A model generated the notes under the pieces. That model was not told where the DNA came from. It did not search any database and was given only the letters and a program-made list of their open reading frames with translations. Positions 54,911-63,489 of a stretch of 64,000 bases of DNA are shown in pieces. Origin of the DNA: Methanocaldococcus lauensis (lineage in GTDB: Archaea; AGJL01; Methanococci; Methanococcales; Methanocaldococcaceae); NCBI GenBank assembly GCA_902827205.1, contig LR792634.1:1178001-1242000 (forward strand), read 5' to 3'. The stretch's first letter is position 1. Every line of letters begins with the position of its first letter. The position numbers were made by a program, and so were the translations under genes.

Positions 54911-54937
54911 GCATTGCCTCGCAATGCTCGGCAATGC
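54911..54937. repeat. Palindromic element C, copy 3
   Basis: GCATTGCC and GGCAATGC form a perfect 8-bp stem around TCGCAATGCTC. Compared with copy 2 a stem position changed so that pairing is complete. It follows element A by five bases. Confidence 0.78.
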
Positions 54938-56312
54938 CTCTTAATTAATATTATTTTCCCCTTAGGGTCTGATTTTAGACAAGTATTTTAACAAAAAAGA
55001 GATTTTAAAAATCATAATTTTTCCATCCCCTTAGGGGTCTGATTTTAGACCAGTAATCACAGCGAACCATTAGACAGCCGCCGCCGATTTTCCATCCCCT
55101 TAGGGGTCTGATTTTAGACGTAGATTTGCTAAATAAGGGTTATGGTTTGGATATAGTTTTTCCATCCCTTTAGGGGTCTGATTTTAGACTTACAGTTTTT
55201 TATGATTTCCATTTTAATCCCCTCTATATTTCCATCCCCTTAGGGGTCTGATTTTAGACTTCTGAGGTAAAAATCTAAAAGAGGGATAGTATGAAATGCA
55301 AATTTCCATCCCCTTAGGGGTCTGATTTTAGACCAAATTGCTTTGTATGGATCTATTGGTTCGTCAAACACTCTAATTTCCATCCCCTTAGGGGTCTGAT
55401 TTTAGACTCAGTTATGATGAACTGTCAAATACAATAATAGTTATATTTCCATCCCCTTAGGGGTCTGATTTTAGACCCCCATCCTATTCTTTTTATTATG
55501 TTTCCAATTCTTACATTTCCATCCCCTTAGGGGTCTGATTTTAGACAATAATCCTTCAAAATCAGCAAGACCTCTGCAACTAAATTTATTTCCATCCCCT
55601 TAGGGGTCTGATTTTAGACGGTGATAAAATGAGAAGAAGCTACAAAGAACACTACAAATTTCCATCCCCTTAGGGGTCTGATTTTAGACTTATGTAAAGA
55701 TTGTTAAAGAAGGTAAGATAGTGTATGATTTCCATCCCCTTAGGGGTCTGATTTTAGACTTTGTTCCACTTGGGACAATCATTCCATAGATTACTACTAT
55801 TTCCATCCCCTTAGGGGTCTGATTTTAGACAAATCAACTAATTTTATGTCTAAAAATGTCTTCTTTGAATTTCCATCCCCTTAGGGGTCTGATTTTAGAC
55901 AAAAAATGAAGTTGATACTATCATAAACAAAAGAAAAATTTCCATCCCCTTAGGGGTCTGATTTTAGACCATCACTATACAAGATAACAAAATAGTAATA
56001 CATAAATTTCCATCCCCTTAGGGGTCTGATTTTAGACCCCCACGCATTTGGAGCTATACCTTCTTCAACTATATTTCCATCCCCTTAGGGGTCTGATTTT
56101 AGACAAATCATAAAAGAACTATGCAAGTTAATGAAAGAATTATTTCCATCCCCTTAGGGGTCTGATTTTAGACGTAATAAATTCAACAATGGAGCATTTA
56201 AATTCGCATAAATTTCCATCCCCTTAGGGGTCTGATTTTAGACCATTTGCGTAGTTTCTTAGCATCTCTTTGTATTTTTCATTTCCATCCCCTTAGGGGT
56301 CTGATTTTAGAC

Positions 56313-56440
56313 AGGGCATAATTTGAAGAAATAAACTTTTAAAATTACTTTATTATGCTTCTTTGTTGGGGGGTTATAGTTTGGAGGGTTAGTAACCCTT
56401 GTTATTTATATACCTCCGAACTTATATATAAACTTTTCTA
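56313..56440 (-). promoter_or_regulatory. CRISPR leader with TATA box
   Basis: On the minus strand a TATA box TTTATATATAAG (56422-56433) points toward the array, with expected transcription start near 56400, about 85 bases before the first repeat. A small dyad AGGGTT-AGT-AACCCT (56385-56399) sits at that start. AT-rich sequence fills the rest. Confidence 0.65.
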
Positions 56441-56654
56441 TTTTTATTTATTTGCTTAAAAATCCTTTAAATTTTTAATATCAACCTTTTTATCGGGGAA
56501 AATTGAAGATAAAAATAAACTATCAAAATCTCCTAAAAATCTCAATAATTTAATAAACTTAATTATTCAAATTAATCAAAATAGACGACCCTCCGAAATT
56601 TAATAAAATCTTTTAAAATTTAAAAATATTAAATTAAAATCCCCTAAATTAAAA
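56441..56654. other. AT-rich spacer between CRISPR leader and RNA candidate
   Basis: About 210 bases without gene or clear structure; it holds a short C/G-rich patch near 56580-56600 (GACGACCCTCCG) and, at its right end, the A-runs that form the T-rich terminator of the RNA candidate on the minus strand. Confidence 0.4.
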
Positions 56655-56945
56655 AATAAAAATTTTTAGCGAGAGAAAATATCCGAATGGGACTGCTATT
56701 AAATCGAAGATGTGGAGAGTTTCCGTTCCCCGATCATCAGCCGATGTAGTTGGGAGGCGGGAAGGGTTTGTAGCAGCTTCTAAATATCAGTGGGACAATA
56801 TTGTTATATAACCGATGAGAGGACTCTGCCTTCGAGGTTGATATACCTTTGATAAAAAGATTTTATGGGGCTGTATCCGTTCAGCCTGGAAGTCCAATGA
56901 ACCTATGGCAGAGAGATTGATATTCTCGATGAAATTTCCATAGAT
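56655..56945 (-). ncRNA. GC-rich structured region, probable non-coding RNA of unknown class
   Basis: In an AT-rich genome these 290 bases stand out by GC content, as structured RNA genes do in hyperthermophiles. Complementary segments: CTGCTA (56693-56698) with TAGCAG (56771-56776); inside it TTCCC (56726-56730) with GGGAA (56759-56763); CATC (56735-56738) with GATG (56743-56746); CTCTGCC (56824-56830) with GGCAGAG (56907-56913); alternatively CTATGG (56903-56908) with CCATAG (56938-56943). On the minus strand a TATA box TTTATATAAA lies at 56951-56960 and T-runs follow the left end, so I favour that strand. No long reading frame without stops and no protein similarity is seen. It is not tRNA, rRNA, SRP RNA or RNase P RNA by the motifs I can check. 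Confidence 0.6.
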
Positions 56946-56950
56946 ATCGG

Positions 56951-56960
56951 TTTATATAAA
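56951..56960 (-). promoter_or_regulatory. TATA box for the RNA candidate
   Basis: TTTATATAAA, almost self-complementary, at the right edge of the structured region. On the minus strand it would start transcription near 56928; on the plus strand no gene follows. Confidence 0.5.
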
Positions 56961-57032
56961 TTAAGTTGTTAAATGCTATAATATGGTATGGAAATGGGAA
57001 ACAGTCTCCTCTACAATTCGTTCTGTATATGT

Positions 57033-58691
57033 TTAGTATCTCAATACAGCTCCTTCATCAGCTGATGTTACAAGTTTAGCATATCTTGCCAAGTAACCTT
57101 TTTTAACTTTTGGTTCAGGTTTTTTCCATTTAGCTAATCTTTCTTTTATCTCATCTTTATCCAAATCTAAATCTAATTTTTTGTTTATCATATCTATTTT
57201 AATTATATCTCCATCTTTAACTATCGCTATAGGTCCTCCAGCCATAGCTTCTGGTGAAACATGCCCAATACAGGGCCCTCTACTACCTCCACTGAATCTA
57301 CCATCTGTAATTAATGCTACTGAATCATCTAAACCCATTCCACATATTGCTGATGTAGGAGCTAACATCTCCCTCATTCCAGGCCCTCCTGCAGGACCTT
57401 CATATCTAATAACTACAACATCTCCTCTTTCTATCTCTCCATTTAATATTGCATCAACAGCCTCTTCCTCACTATCAAATACTCTCGCAGGCCCTTCATG
57501 TTTATACATCTTTGGGTTTACAGCACCAATTTTAACTACTGCTCCATTTGGTGCCAAACTACCTTTTAATATCCTTAAACCAGCTGTTTCATGGACTGGA
57601 TTGTCAATTGGTCTTATGATATTGTAATCAATATACTTAACCTCATTAATTATCTCTCCAATGGTCTTTCCACTAACTGTTAGACAGTTTTTCCTTATTT
57701 TCTCTTCTAAAACTTTTAACACTGCAGGAATACCTCCTACTCTATGTAAATCAATCATAAAGTGCTCTCCACCAGGTCTTAAAGAAGCTATGTGAGGTAC
57801 TTCATCAGACAACCTATCAAAGTCATCCAACGTTATAAATTTTGGCTTTATTTCATTTGCAATTGCTGGGATATGTAAGGTTGTGTTTGTTGAACCTCCC
57901 AAAGCTAAATCTACTAATATAGCATTTTCAAATGCCTCCTTAGTTAAAATCTTATCTGGAGATATATTGTTTCTTACTAAATCAACTATTCTCATACCAC
58001 TTCTCTTAGCTATTCTTATCTTTTCTGCTGTTGTTGCATGAGATGTAGCACAATAAGGTAGAGATAATCCCATAGCCTCAGTTAAACAAGCCATTGTATT
58101 AGCTGTAAATAAACCTGCACAACTTCCAGCCCCTGGACATGCAATATCTTCAATTTCTTTAAGTTCTTCCTCTGTAATTTTCCCAGATGCACAAGCCCCA
58201 ACTCCTTCAAATACACTAATTAAATCATATTTTTTCCCTCTCAACTCTCCAGGAAACATTGGCCCTCCTGTAACTACTATAAATGGTAATCCAGTTCTTA
58301 CAGCACCCATTATCATTCCAGGAACAATTTTATCACAACTTGGTATTAAAACTAAGCCGTCAAATCCATGAGCCTTTGCCATACTCTCTACAGTATCTGC
58401 AATAATCTCTCTTGAAGGTAAAGAATACTTCATCCCCTCATGACCCATAGCAATTCCATCACATATTGCCATTGTGTTGAATTCAAAGGCAGTTCCTCCA
58501 TTTGCATATATTCCTTTTTTTACAGCTTCAGCAATGTCTCTTAAATGTATATGTCCTGGAACAACTTCAGTAAAGCTATTAACAACTCCAATAAAAGGTT
58601 TTTCTAATTCTTCATCCGTGTATCCACAAGCCTTTAACAAACTTCTATTTGGAGCTCTTTTTAGCCCTTTTTTTACTCTATCACTTATCAT
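57033..58691 (-). CDS. ilvD: Dihydroxy-acid dehydratase
   Basis: A 552-aa iron-sulfur dehydratase of isoleucine, valine and pantothenate synthesis. The cluster cysteines lie in [11 protein letters not shown]-flanking N-terminal sequence, [11 protein letters not shown] near residue 118 and [14 protein letters not shown] near 190; [14 protein letters not shown] near residue 278 and [16 protein letters not shown] near 475 are also typical. The start ATG at 58691 follows GGTGGAT; GTG at 58700 overlaps that site. leuD lies 110 bases upstream on the same strand. Downstream is the RNA candidate. Confidence 0.96.
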   Translation of the reverse strand: MISDRVKKGLKRAPNRSLLKACGYTDEELEKPFIGVVNSFTEVVPGHIHLRDIAEAVKKGIYANGGTAFEFNTMAICDGIAMGHEGMKYSLPSREIIADTVESMAKAHGFDGLVLIPSCDKIVPGMIMGAVRTGLPFIVVTGGPMFPGELRGKKYDLISVFEGVGACASGKITEEELKEIEDIACPGAGSCAGLFTANTMACLTEAMGLSLPYCATSHATTAEKIRIAKRSGMRIVDLVRNNISPDKILTKEAFENAILVDLALGGSTNTTLHIPAIANEIKPKFITLDDFDRLSDEVPHIASLRPGGEHFMIDLHRVGGIPAVLKVLEEKIRKNCLTVSGKTIGEIINEVKYIDYNIIRPIDNPVHETAGLRILKGSLAPNGAVVKIGAVNPKMYKHEGPARVFDSEEEAVDAILNGEIERGDVVVIRYEGPAGGPGMREMLAPTSAICGMGLDDSVALITDGRFSGGSRGPCIGHVSPEAMAGGPIAIVKDGDIIKIDMINKKLDLDLDKDEIKERLAKWKKPEPKVKKGYLARYAKLVTSADEGAVLRY

Positions 58692-58800
58692 TTTATCCAC
58701 CTTTAAAAAAACTTAAATGCTAAGCTTAATGCTATTAATGAAATTTAAAAACTAATTTAAAAAGAAAAAATAATTTTGTTGAACTTTTATCCATTATTAT

Positions 58801-59307
58801 TTAACCTTCTACTTTCATCTTCTTCTTTAAGTAAGGCATTAATCCTCCTGCCTCTAAAATTTCCATCATAAATTCTGGAAGTTTGTTTCCTTGTAGAACT
58901 TCTCCAGTAGTTAAGTTTTTGATCTCCCCAGTTTTTAAATTAACCTCTAAAATATCTCCTTCATTAACTTTCTCTGAAATTCCTTTACATTCAATTACAG
59001 GCAAACCTACATTAATAGCATTTCTATAAAATATTCTTGCAAAACTTTCAGCAATAACACAGCTAATTCCAGCCCCTTTTAATCCTAATGGTGCATGCTC
59101 TCTACTTGAACCACATCCAAAGTTCTTTCCTCCAACAATTATATCCCCTGGCTTAACTTTTTTTGGAAAGTCAGGATCAGCCCCTGTCATAACAAACTGA
59201 GCTAATTCTTCAGGTTTTGTATAAACTAAGTATCTTGCTGGCAATATAGCATCTGTATCTATGTTATCTCCAAACTTCCAAACTCTTCCTTTTATTATAC
59301 TCTGCAT
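58801..59307 (-). CDS. leuD: 3-isopropylmalate dehydratase small subunit
   Basis: A 168-aa small subunit of an aconitase-family hydro-lyase, completing leucine synthesis with a large subunit not in this window. [20 protein letters not shown] at the N-terminus includes the specificity loop YLVYT; methanogen homoaconitase small subunits have YLRT-type loops instead, so this is the isopropylmalate isomerase type. [19 protein letters not shown] near residue 63 is the substrate-binding stretch. GGTGAGCGTT precedes the ATG at 59307; the frame runs upstream to 59352 without support. Confidence 0.9.
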   Translation of the reverse strand: MQSIIKGRVWKFGDNIDTDAILPARYLVYTKPEELAQFVMTGADPDFPKKVKPGDIIVGGKNFGCGSSREHAPLGLKGAGISCVIAESFARIFYRNAINVGLPVIECKGISEKVNEGDILEVNLKTGEIKNLTTGEVLQGNKLPEFMMEILEAGGLMPYLKKKMKVEG

Positions 59308-59425
59308 AACGCTCACCTTATAAAGTTCTATTAAAAATAAAAAAAGATTCAAAGTATAATAAATACTTTTATGACTCCATATATTTTTTAAGTATTTAAT
59401 ATATAGGAGAGATAATTAGTGAAGA

Positions 59426-60643
59426 TTATATCTCCTTCAATAATTTCTTTAGAATTTCCATATCACATTCAATTTTTATTGGCTCTTCACTAGCCCTTAT
59501 TGCGGCGTCAGGATCTTTCAATCCATGTCCTGTTGTTATACAAACAATTCTTTCATCTCTATCAATAATCCCTTCTTCTAACAACTTCTTAAGTCCAGCA
59601 ATTGAAGAGGCTGAAGCTGGTTCAACAAATATTCCCTCCTTTCTTGCTAATAATTTTTGTGCCTCTACAATCTCTTCATCTGTAACTGCCTCAGCATAGC
59701 CTCCTGAGGAATAAATAGCATCTAATGCCTTTGGAGCATTTACTGGATTTCCAATTCTTATAGCAGTAGCAATTGTCTCTGGATTTTTGTATGGAACTAT
59801 ATCCTTTGCCCCTTTTCTAAATGCTTCAACTATTGGCTTAGCTCCCTCTGCTTGAATACCTGTCATTTTTGGAAGTTCGTCAATAATTCCAGTCATTTCA
59901 AACTCTTTAAATCCTTTCCATATTGCTGAAATATTTCCAGCATTTCCTACGGGAACTATAACTCTATCTGGGACTTGCCAATTTAGTTGGTCGCAAATCT
60001 CAAATGCAATAGTTTTTTGCCCTTCCAATCTAAATGGATTTATTGAATTTAATAAATAAATTAATTTTTCTTTTGCTAACTGTTTAACCATATTTAAGGC
60101 ATCATCAAAGTTTCCTTTAATTTGTATAACTTTGGCTCCATAAAACATTGCCTGAGCTAATTTTCCTAATGCCACTTTTCCCTCTGGTAGTAAAACTATG
60201 CATTTTTTTCCACATCTTGCTGAATATGCAGATAAAGATGCAGATGTGTTTCCTGTTGATGCACAACCAACAACTTCAACTCCCAACTCATTAGCCCTTG
60301 TAACTCCAACTGTCATACCTCTATCTTTAAAACTTCCAGTAGGATTAGCTCCTTCGTTTTTTACATAGAGTTCTTTAACTCCAAGCTCTTTCTCTAAGTT
60401 TTTACATCTATATAGGGGAGTTCCTCCTTCACATAAACTTACAATTTTACTTTTATCTTTTACTGGTAAGTATTCTAAATATCTCCAAACACCAATTTCC
60501 CTTTCTCTAAATTTTTCTTTTGAAACTTTGTCCTTTATTTCTTCATAATCATAAACAATTTCTAACAATCCACCACATTCACAAGTATAAACTATTTCAT
60601 CCACATCGTAAGTTTTTCCACACTTAATGCATCTTTGTATCAT
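59426..60643 (-). CDS. thrC: Threonine synthase
   Basis: A 405-aa PLP enzyme that makes threonine from phosphohomoserine. It begins with a zinc ribbon (CIKCGKTYDVDEIVYTCECGG, given as residues 5-25), as in archaeal members. The PLP lysine is in NPTGSFKDRGMTVGV near residue 107, the phosphate loop is VPVGNAGNISAIWKGF near 227, and ASTGNTSASLSAYSA near 132 contacts the cofactor. GGTGAGTAAT precedes the ATG. It stands alone, with leuD 118 bases downstream. Confidence 0.95.
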   Translation of the reverse strand: MIQRCIKCGKTYDVDEIVYTCECGGLLEIVYDYEEIKDKVSKEKFREREIGVWRYLEYLPVKDKSKIVSLCEGGTPLYRCKNLEKELGVKELYVKNEGANPTGSFKDRGMTVGVTRANELGVEVVGCASTGNTSASLSAYSARCGKKCIVLLPEGKVALGKLAQAMFYGAKVIQIKGNFDDALNMVKQLAKEKLIYLLNSINPFRLEGQKTIAFEICDQLNWQVPDRVIVPVGNAGNISAIWKGFKEFEMTGIIDELPKMTGIQAEGAKPIVEAFRKGAKDIVPYKNPETIATAIRIGNPVNAPKALDAIYSSGGYAEAVTDEEIVEAQKLLARKEGIFVEPASASSIAGLKKLLEEGIIDRDERIVCITTGHGLKDPDAAIRASEEPIKIECDMEILKKLLKEI

Positions 60644-60768
60644 TATTACTCACCTCGTATAATTAAGATGATGTATTTCAGAAGATTATTTATATAGTTA
60701 TTTATTGAATATTTGAAGTATTAATTAAACTATACTTTAATTCTTGTAAAAGTATAGAGAGGGAGAAT

Positions 60769-61524
60769 GTGAAGATTGGAGTTTCAACTTGTATATTTTT
60801 AGATACTGATAAAAATTTAGAGGAATCCTTAAATATCTTAGAGAAAAAGGTTAAGTATGTTGAATTAGGTTGCGATGGAAATTTAAATATAATGTCAGAT
60901 AAAAATATCGAAATAACAAAATCATATAATTTAAGATATACTTTGCACTGTCCTATAACAGATCTAAATATATCATCATATAGAGAAAAAATAAGAAAAG
61001 TTAGTTTAGAGTTTATTAAAGATATTTTAAAGTGTGCAATAGATATTAACGCTAAATTAATCGTTTTACATCCGGGATATTCTGTTTTTAAAAGTGACTA
61101 CAATAAATCTTTATCATCTTTAATAAAAAGTTTAAAGGAATTAAATAAAATTCAAGAAGAGTATGGGATACAGATAACTATTGAAAATATGCCATTATAC
61201 GATATGTTTATGTTTAGACATCCAGAAAAATCAATTATAGAAAATTTAGATGAGTTAAAAATAACTTTTGATATAGGTCATTCTTTTTTAAATAATAATA
61301 TCAAAAATTTTTTAGAGCTGTCTGATTTAATTGCTCATATTCATATCCACGACAATAATGGAGAGTTTGACGAACATCTATGTATTGGAAAAGGAAAAAT
61401 CAACTTTAATGATTTTAAGAAAGATTTAAAAAGAATTAACGCCATAAAAATGATTGAATTACAAAAGAAAAGTTTAAATGATTTAGATATATGCATACAA
61501 AATTTAAAAGAACTTTTAAAGTGA
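60769..61524 (+). CDS. Xylose-isomerase-like TIM-barrel protein (sugar phosphate isomerase/epimerase family)
   Basis: A 251-aa TIM barrel of the AP endonuclease 2 / sugar isomerase superfamily. LHCPITDLNISS near residue 58, VLHPGYSVF near 102, ITIENMPLYD near 140, TFDIGHSFLNN near 165 and AHIHIHDNNGEFDEHLCIGKG near 187 carry the metal-binding His/Glu/Asp set. It could be an isomerase or endonuclease IV-like, but it is short and lacks DNA-binding loops that I would expect. The start is GTG at 60769 after GGGAGAAT. It ends six bases before the cbiZ start, suggesting joint transcription. Confidence 0.8.
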   Translation: MKIGVSTCIFLDTDKNLEESLNILEKKVKYVELGCDGNLNIMSDKNIEITKSYNLRYTLHCPITDLNISSYREKIRKVSLEFIKDILKCAIDINAKLIVLHPGYSVFKSDYNKSLSSLIKSLKELNKIQEEYGIQITIENMPLYDMFMFRHPEKSIIENLDELKITFDIGHSFLNNNIKNFLELSDLIAHIHIHDNNGEFDEHLCIGKGKINFNDFKKDLKRINAIKMIELQKKSLNDLDICIQNLKELLK

Positions 61525-61529
61525 TGTAT

Positions 61530-62300
61530 ATGGAGATAGAAAATGTATTGTCAATGGATGATTGGAGAGCATATAAAGTTCCCCATAATGTGGAAGTTGA
61601 TGGTTTAGTAGAAAAAACAAAAACCTTAATAATTGAATTTAAAAAGAGAAGAAGAGTTTTATCTACAAGAGAAGGATTTAAAATAGTAAAATATGTTGGA
61701 AATCATTCAATTCCAGAGGTTTTTTGGGAAAAAGTTCATCACTATAAAAATTATGAAAGTAAAGTTTTAAAAACTATTGGAATAAAAAAAGAAGATATTG
61801 CTTTATTATCAACTGGGGCAAATATGGATAATTTAGCAGTTGCAAAAGAAGAGTTTGATGAGTTTTATGTAATTGCCTTTACCACTGCTGGGGCAAAAGA
61901 TAACGCAATTAGATTGGGAGATGAAGAGGCAGATTATATAGAAAAAGATTTTAAAACATACAAAATAGTAAATGGTAAGATAGTTCCAAAAGAAAATATA
62001 GGAACAGTTAATATTATTTTAATAACCAATGCTAATCTAACAGATGGAGCTATGGCAAGGGCAATAATAACCATTACAGAGGCAAAAACTAATGCATTCC
62101 AAGAATTGGATATTAGGAGTACCAAACATCCTGAATTATTAGCCACAGGAACAGGAACTGACAATATAATTGTTGTTAAAGGTTTTGGAAGAGGAGTAGA
62201 TTATACTGGAGGACATACAAAGATGGGAGAGATGATAGCAAAAGCCGTTAAAAAGAGTGTTATTGAAGCTTTAATAAAACAGGATAATATTAAAATTTAA
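61530..62300 (+). CDS. cbiZ: Adenosylcobinamide amidohydrolase
   Basis: A 256-aa CbiZ-family protein that removes the aminopropanol side chain of salvaged cobinamides so that archaea can rebuild cobalamin. STREGFKIVKYVGNHSIP near residue 45, LSTGANMDNLAV near 90, FTTAGAKDNAIRLGDEE near 112, and LATGTGTDNIIVVKGFG near 208 are family marks. The frame starts upstream within the previous gene, but AGTGAT at the end of that gene is spaced for the ATG at 61530; ATG at 61524 is the alternative. cbiT at 42 kb belongs to the de novo route. Confidence 0.88.
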   Translation: MEIENVLSMDDWRAYKVPHNVEVDGLVEKTKTLIIEFKKRRRVLSTREGFKIVKYVGNHSIPEVFWEKVHHYKNYESKVLKTIGIKKEDIALLSTGANMDNLAVAKEEFDEFYVIAFTTAGAKDNAIRLGDEEADYIEKDFKTYKIVNGKIVPKENIGTVNIILITNANLTDGAMARAIITITEAKTNAFQELDIRSTKHPELLATGTGTDNIIVVKGFGRGVDYTGGHTKMGEMIAKAVKKSVIEALIKQDNIKI

Positions 62301-62335
62301 TTTAAAATTTAAAGAAAACTTGATGGAGGGTAAAA

Positions 62336-62548
62336 ATGAAGGTGGATATAAAGATAAACGAGGATTTTTGTAAAGGTTGTGAGATTTGTATTGTAGTATG
62401 TCCAAAAAAAGTTTATGAGAAGTCAAAAAAATTAAATAAAAGAGGTGTCTATCCTCCAATCCCTGTAAATGCTGATAAATGCACATTATGTAACTTATGT
62501 ATATTACAGTGTCCAGATCAGGCAATATCTATTGATGTGCAAAAATAA
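62336..62548 (+). CDS. Two-cluster 4Fe-4S ferredoxin
   Basis: A 70-aa ferredoxin with two complete CxxCxxCxxxC motifs: FCKGCEICIVVCPKKV near residue 12 and KCTLCNLCILQCPDQA near residue 49. The sequence between them (EKSKKLNKRGVYPP) is typical of delta subunits of 2-oxoacid:ferredoxin oxidoreductases, such as KorD, so it may be that subunit rather than a free electron carrier; no other subunit is nearby. GGAGGGTAAAA precedes the ATG. It follows cbiZ by 35 bases. Confidence 0.85.
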   Translation: MKVDIKINEDFCKGCEICIVVCPKKVYEKSKKLNKRGVYPPIPVNADKCTLCNLCILQCPDQAISIDVQK

Positions 62549-62674
62549 CAAAAATATTCTTATAGATTTTTATTTATAAATTTATCAATTACAATTTAAC
62601 AATTAGAAAAGGTTATAATTAAGTTACAGACTTAAATTTCTATTATCACCAAATATATTATGTGAGATGAGATG

Positions 62675-63481
62675 ATGATTCAAATAACTGTTATTCAGAT
62701 AGACAATTACGGACCTTGGACAGTTACTCCAAATCCAAGGAGAGAAAGTGACTTACAGGCATTACAGAGTAGATTATATGCAGATTTAAATCTTATGTTT
62801 GGAGCACATAAAGGAATTGTATTTTATACAAGATTTGACAACTTAATTGCCATAACAAATGGAATTGATTTAATTACTCACAAAAGAATTCAAGAGAGTA
62901 TAAGGAATAGGTATCCTTTTACTGTTAGTATGGCTATTGCATCAGCAGAAACACCCTATGAGGCTCAAAAGTTGGCAACAGAAACATTACAAGAGTATGG
63001 AAGTGCTCAGGATGAGAATCGAAAAGAGGTTTTAGATGTAGCCAATGAGTTTGTTGTTGATGGATATGTTCAAATAGCCCATATTGACATAAACAACATC
63101 ACAGGAACCTTCACAGACATCGTTAGTGCTTATGACACTTATATAAATGTAAATAAGGTTAAATTATATCTTATGGAGGAACTATTAAAACATAAGGCTT
63201 TACTGTTTTTTATAGGTGGAGACAACTTTATGGCTCCATCAAATGGTATGGATGAAGAGGATTTCCTAAAGATTTTTGAGAAAATTAAAAATAAATACAA
63301 TATTGAATTAAAGGCAGGAATTGGAATTGGAAAAACTGCTGAGGATGCTTCAAACTTGGCAGATATTGGATTAGAAAAAATCAGAATGAAGTTAGTAAAT
63401 AAAAATATATGCGTTTTAAGACAAGAAGATATTATAGAACAAAATTTATCAACTAAAAAGTTATGTGAATTACAAAGGTGA
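62675..63481 (+). CDS. arfA: GTP cyclohydrolase III
   Basis: A 268-aa archaeal GTP cyclohydrolase that forms the formylamino-pyrimidine phosphate starting riboflavin and F420 (Fo) synthesis. It begins [20 protein letters not shown], given as its first 20 residues. Two GGDEF-like palm units are visible: [15 protein letters not shown] near residue 138 and [13 protein letters not shown] near residue 185, the latter holding the metal-binding Asp. ATG at 62672 also precedes in frame; GAGATGAG fits either. The next gene starts 8 bases after its stop, using the stop region GGTGA as ribosome site. Confidence 0.93.
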   Translation: MIQITVIQIDNYGPWTVTPNPRRESDLQALQSRLYADLNLMFGAHKGIVFYTRFDNLIAITNGIDLITHKRIQESIRNRYPFTVSMAIASAETPYEAQKLATETLQEYGSAQDENRKEVLDVANEFVVDGYVQIAHIDINNITGTFTDIVSAYDTYINVNKVKLYLMEELLKHKALLFFIGGDNFMAPSNGMDEEDFLKIFEKIKNKYNIELKAGIGIGKTAEDASNLADIGLEKIRMKLVNKNICVLRQEDIIEQNLSTKKLCELQR

Positions 63482-63489
63482 ATATTACA

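Larger units (their letters stand above)
54845..56312 (-). CRISPR. CRISPR array, 21 repeats, read from the minus strand
   Basis: Nineteen almost identical 31-base repeats (55020-56312) plus two degenerate ones at the left end (54954-54980, and 54845-54876). On the plus strand a repeat starts TTTCCATCCCCTTAGGGG and ends GTCTGATTTTAGAC; a preceding A is present in 16 of 19. The regular spacers are 36-43 bases and all different. On the minus strand the repeat begins GTCTAAAATCAGAC and ends in GATGGAAA, the GAAA-type end usual at the 3' side of archaeal repeats, and the decayed repeats are at the far left. Both facts say that the leader is at the right and transcription runs leftward. Two small stems are possible: GTCT/AGAC and CCCC/GGGG. 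No cas gene is in the window. Confidence 0.97.

Noticed and set aside
55190-55228. A spacer containing TTTCCATTTTAATCCCC, resembling a decayed CRISPR repeat inside the array.
   Set aside because: It lacks the GTCTGATTTTAGAC half and the spacing of true repeats is regular around it; the likeness is partial and probably chance.
54845-56312. Reading the CRISPR array on the plus strand with the leader at the left.
   Set aside because: Degenerate repeats are at the left end, the GAAA-type end is on the minus strand, and the TATA box pointing at the array is on the right.
56655-56945. Short plus-strand frames through the GC-rich block, one reading ...VSVQPGSPMNLW, loosely like tails of insertion-sequence TnpB proteins.
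   Set aside because: The frame is broken by several stops, has no ribosome site, and the likeness is too weak to name a transposase; I mention a decayed insertion sequence only as an alternative.
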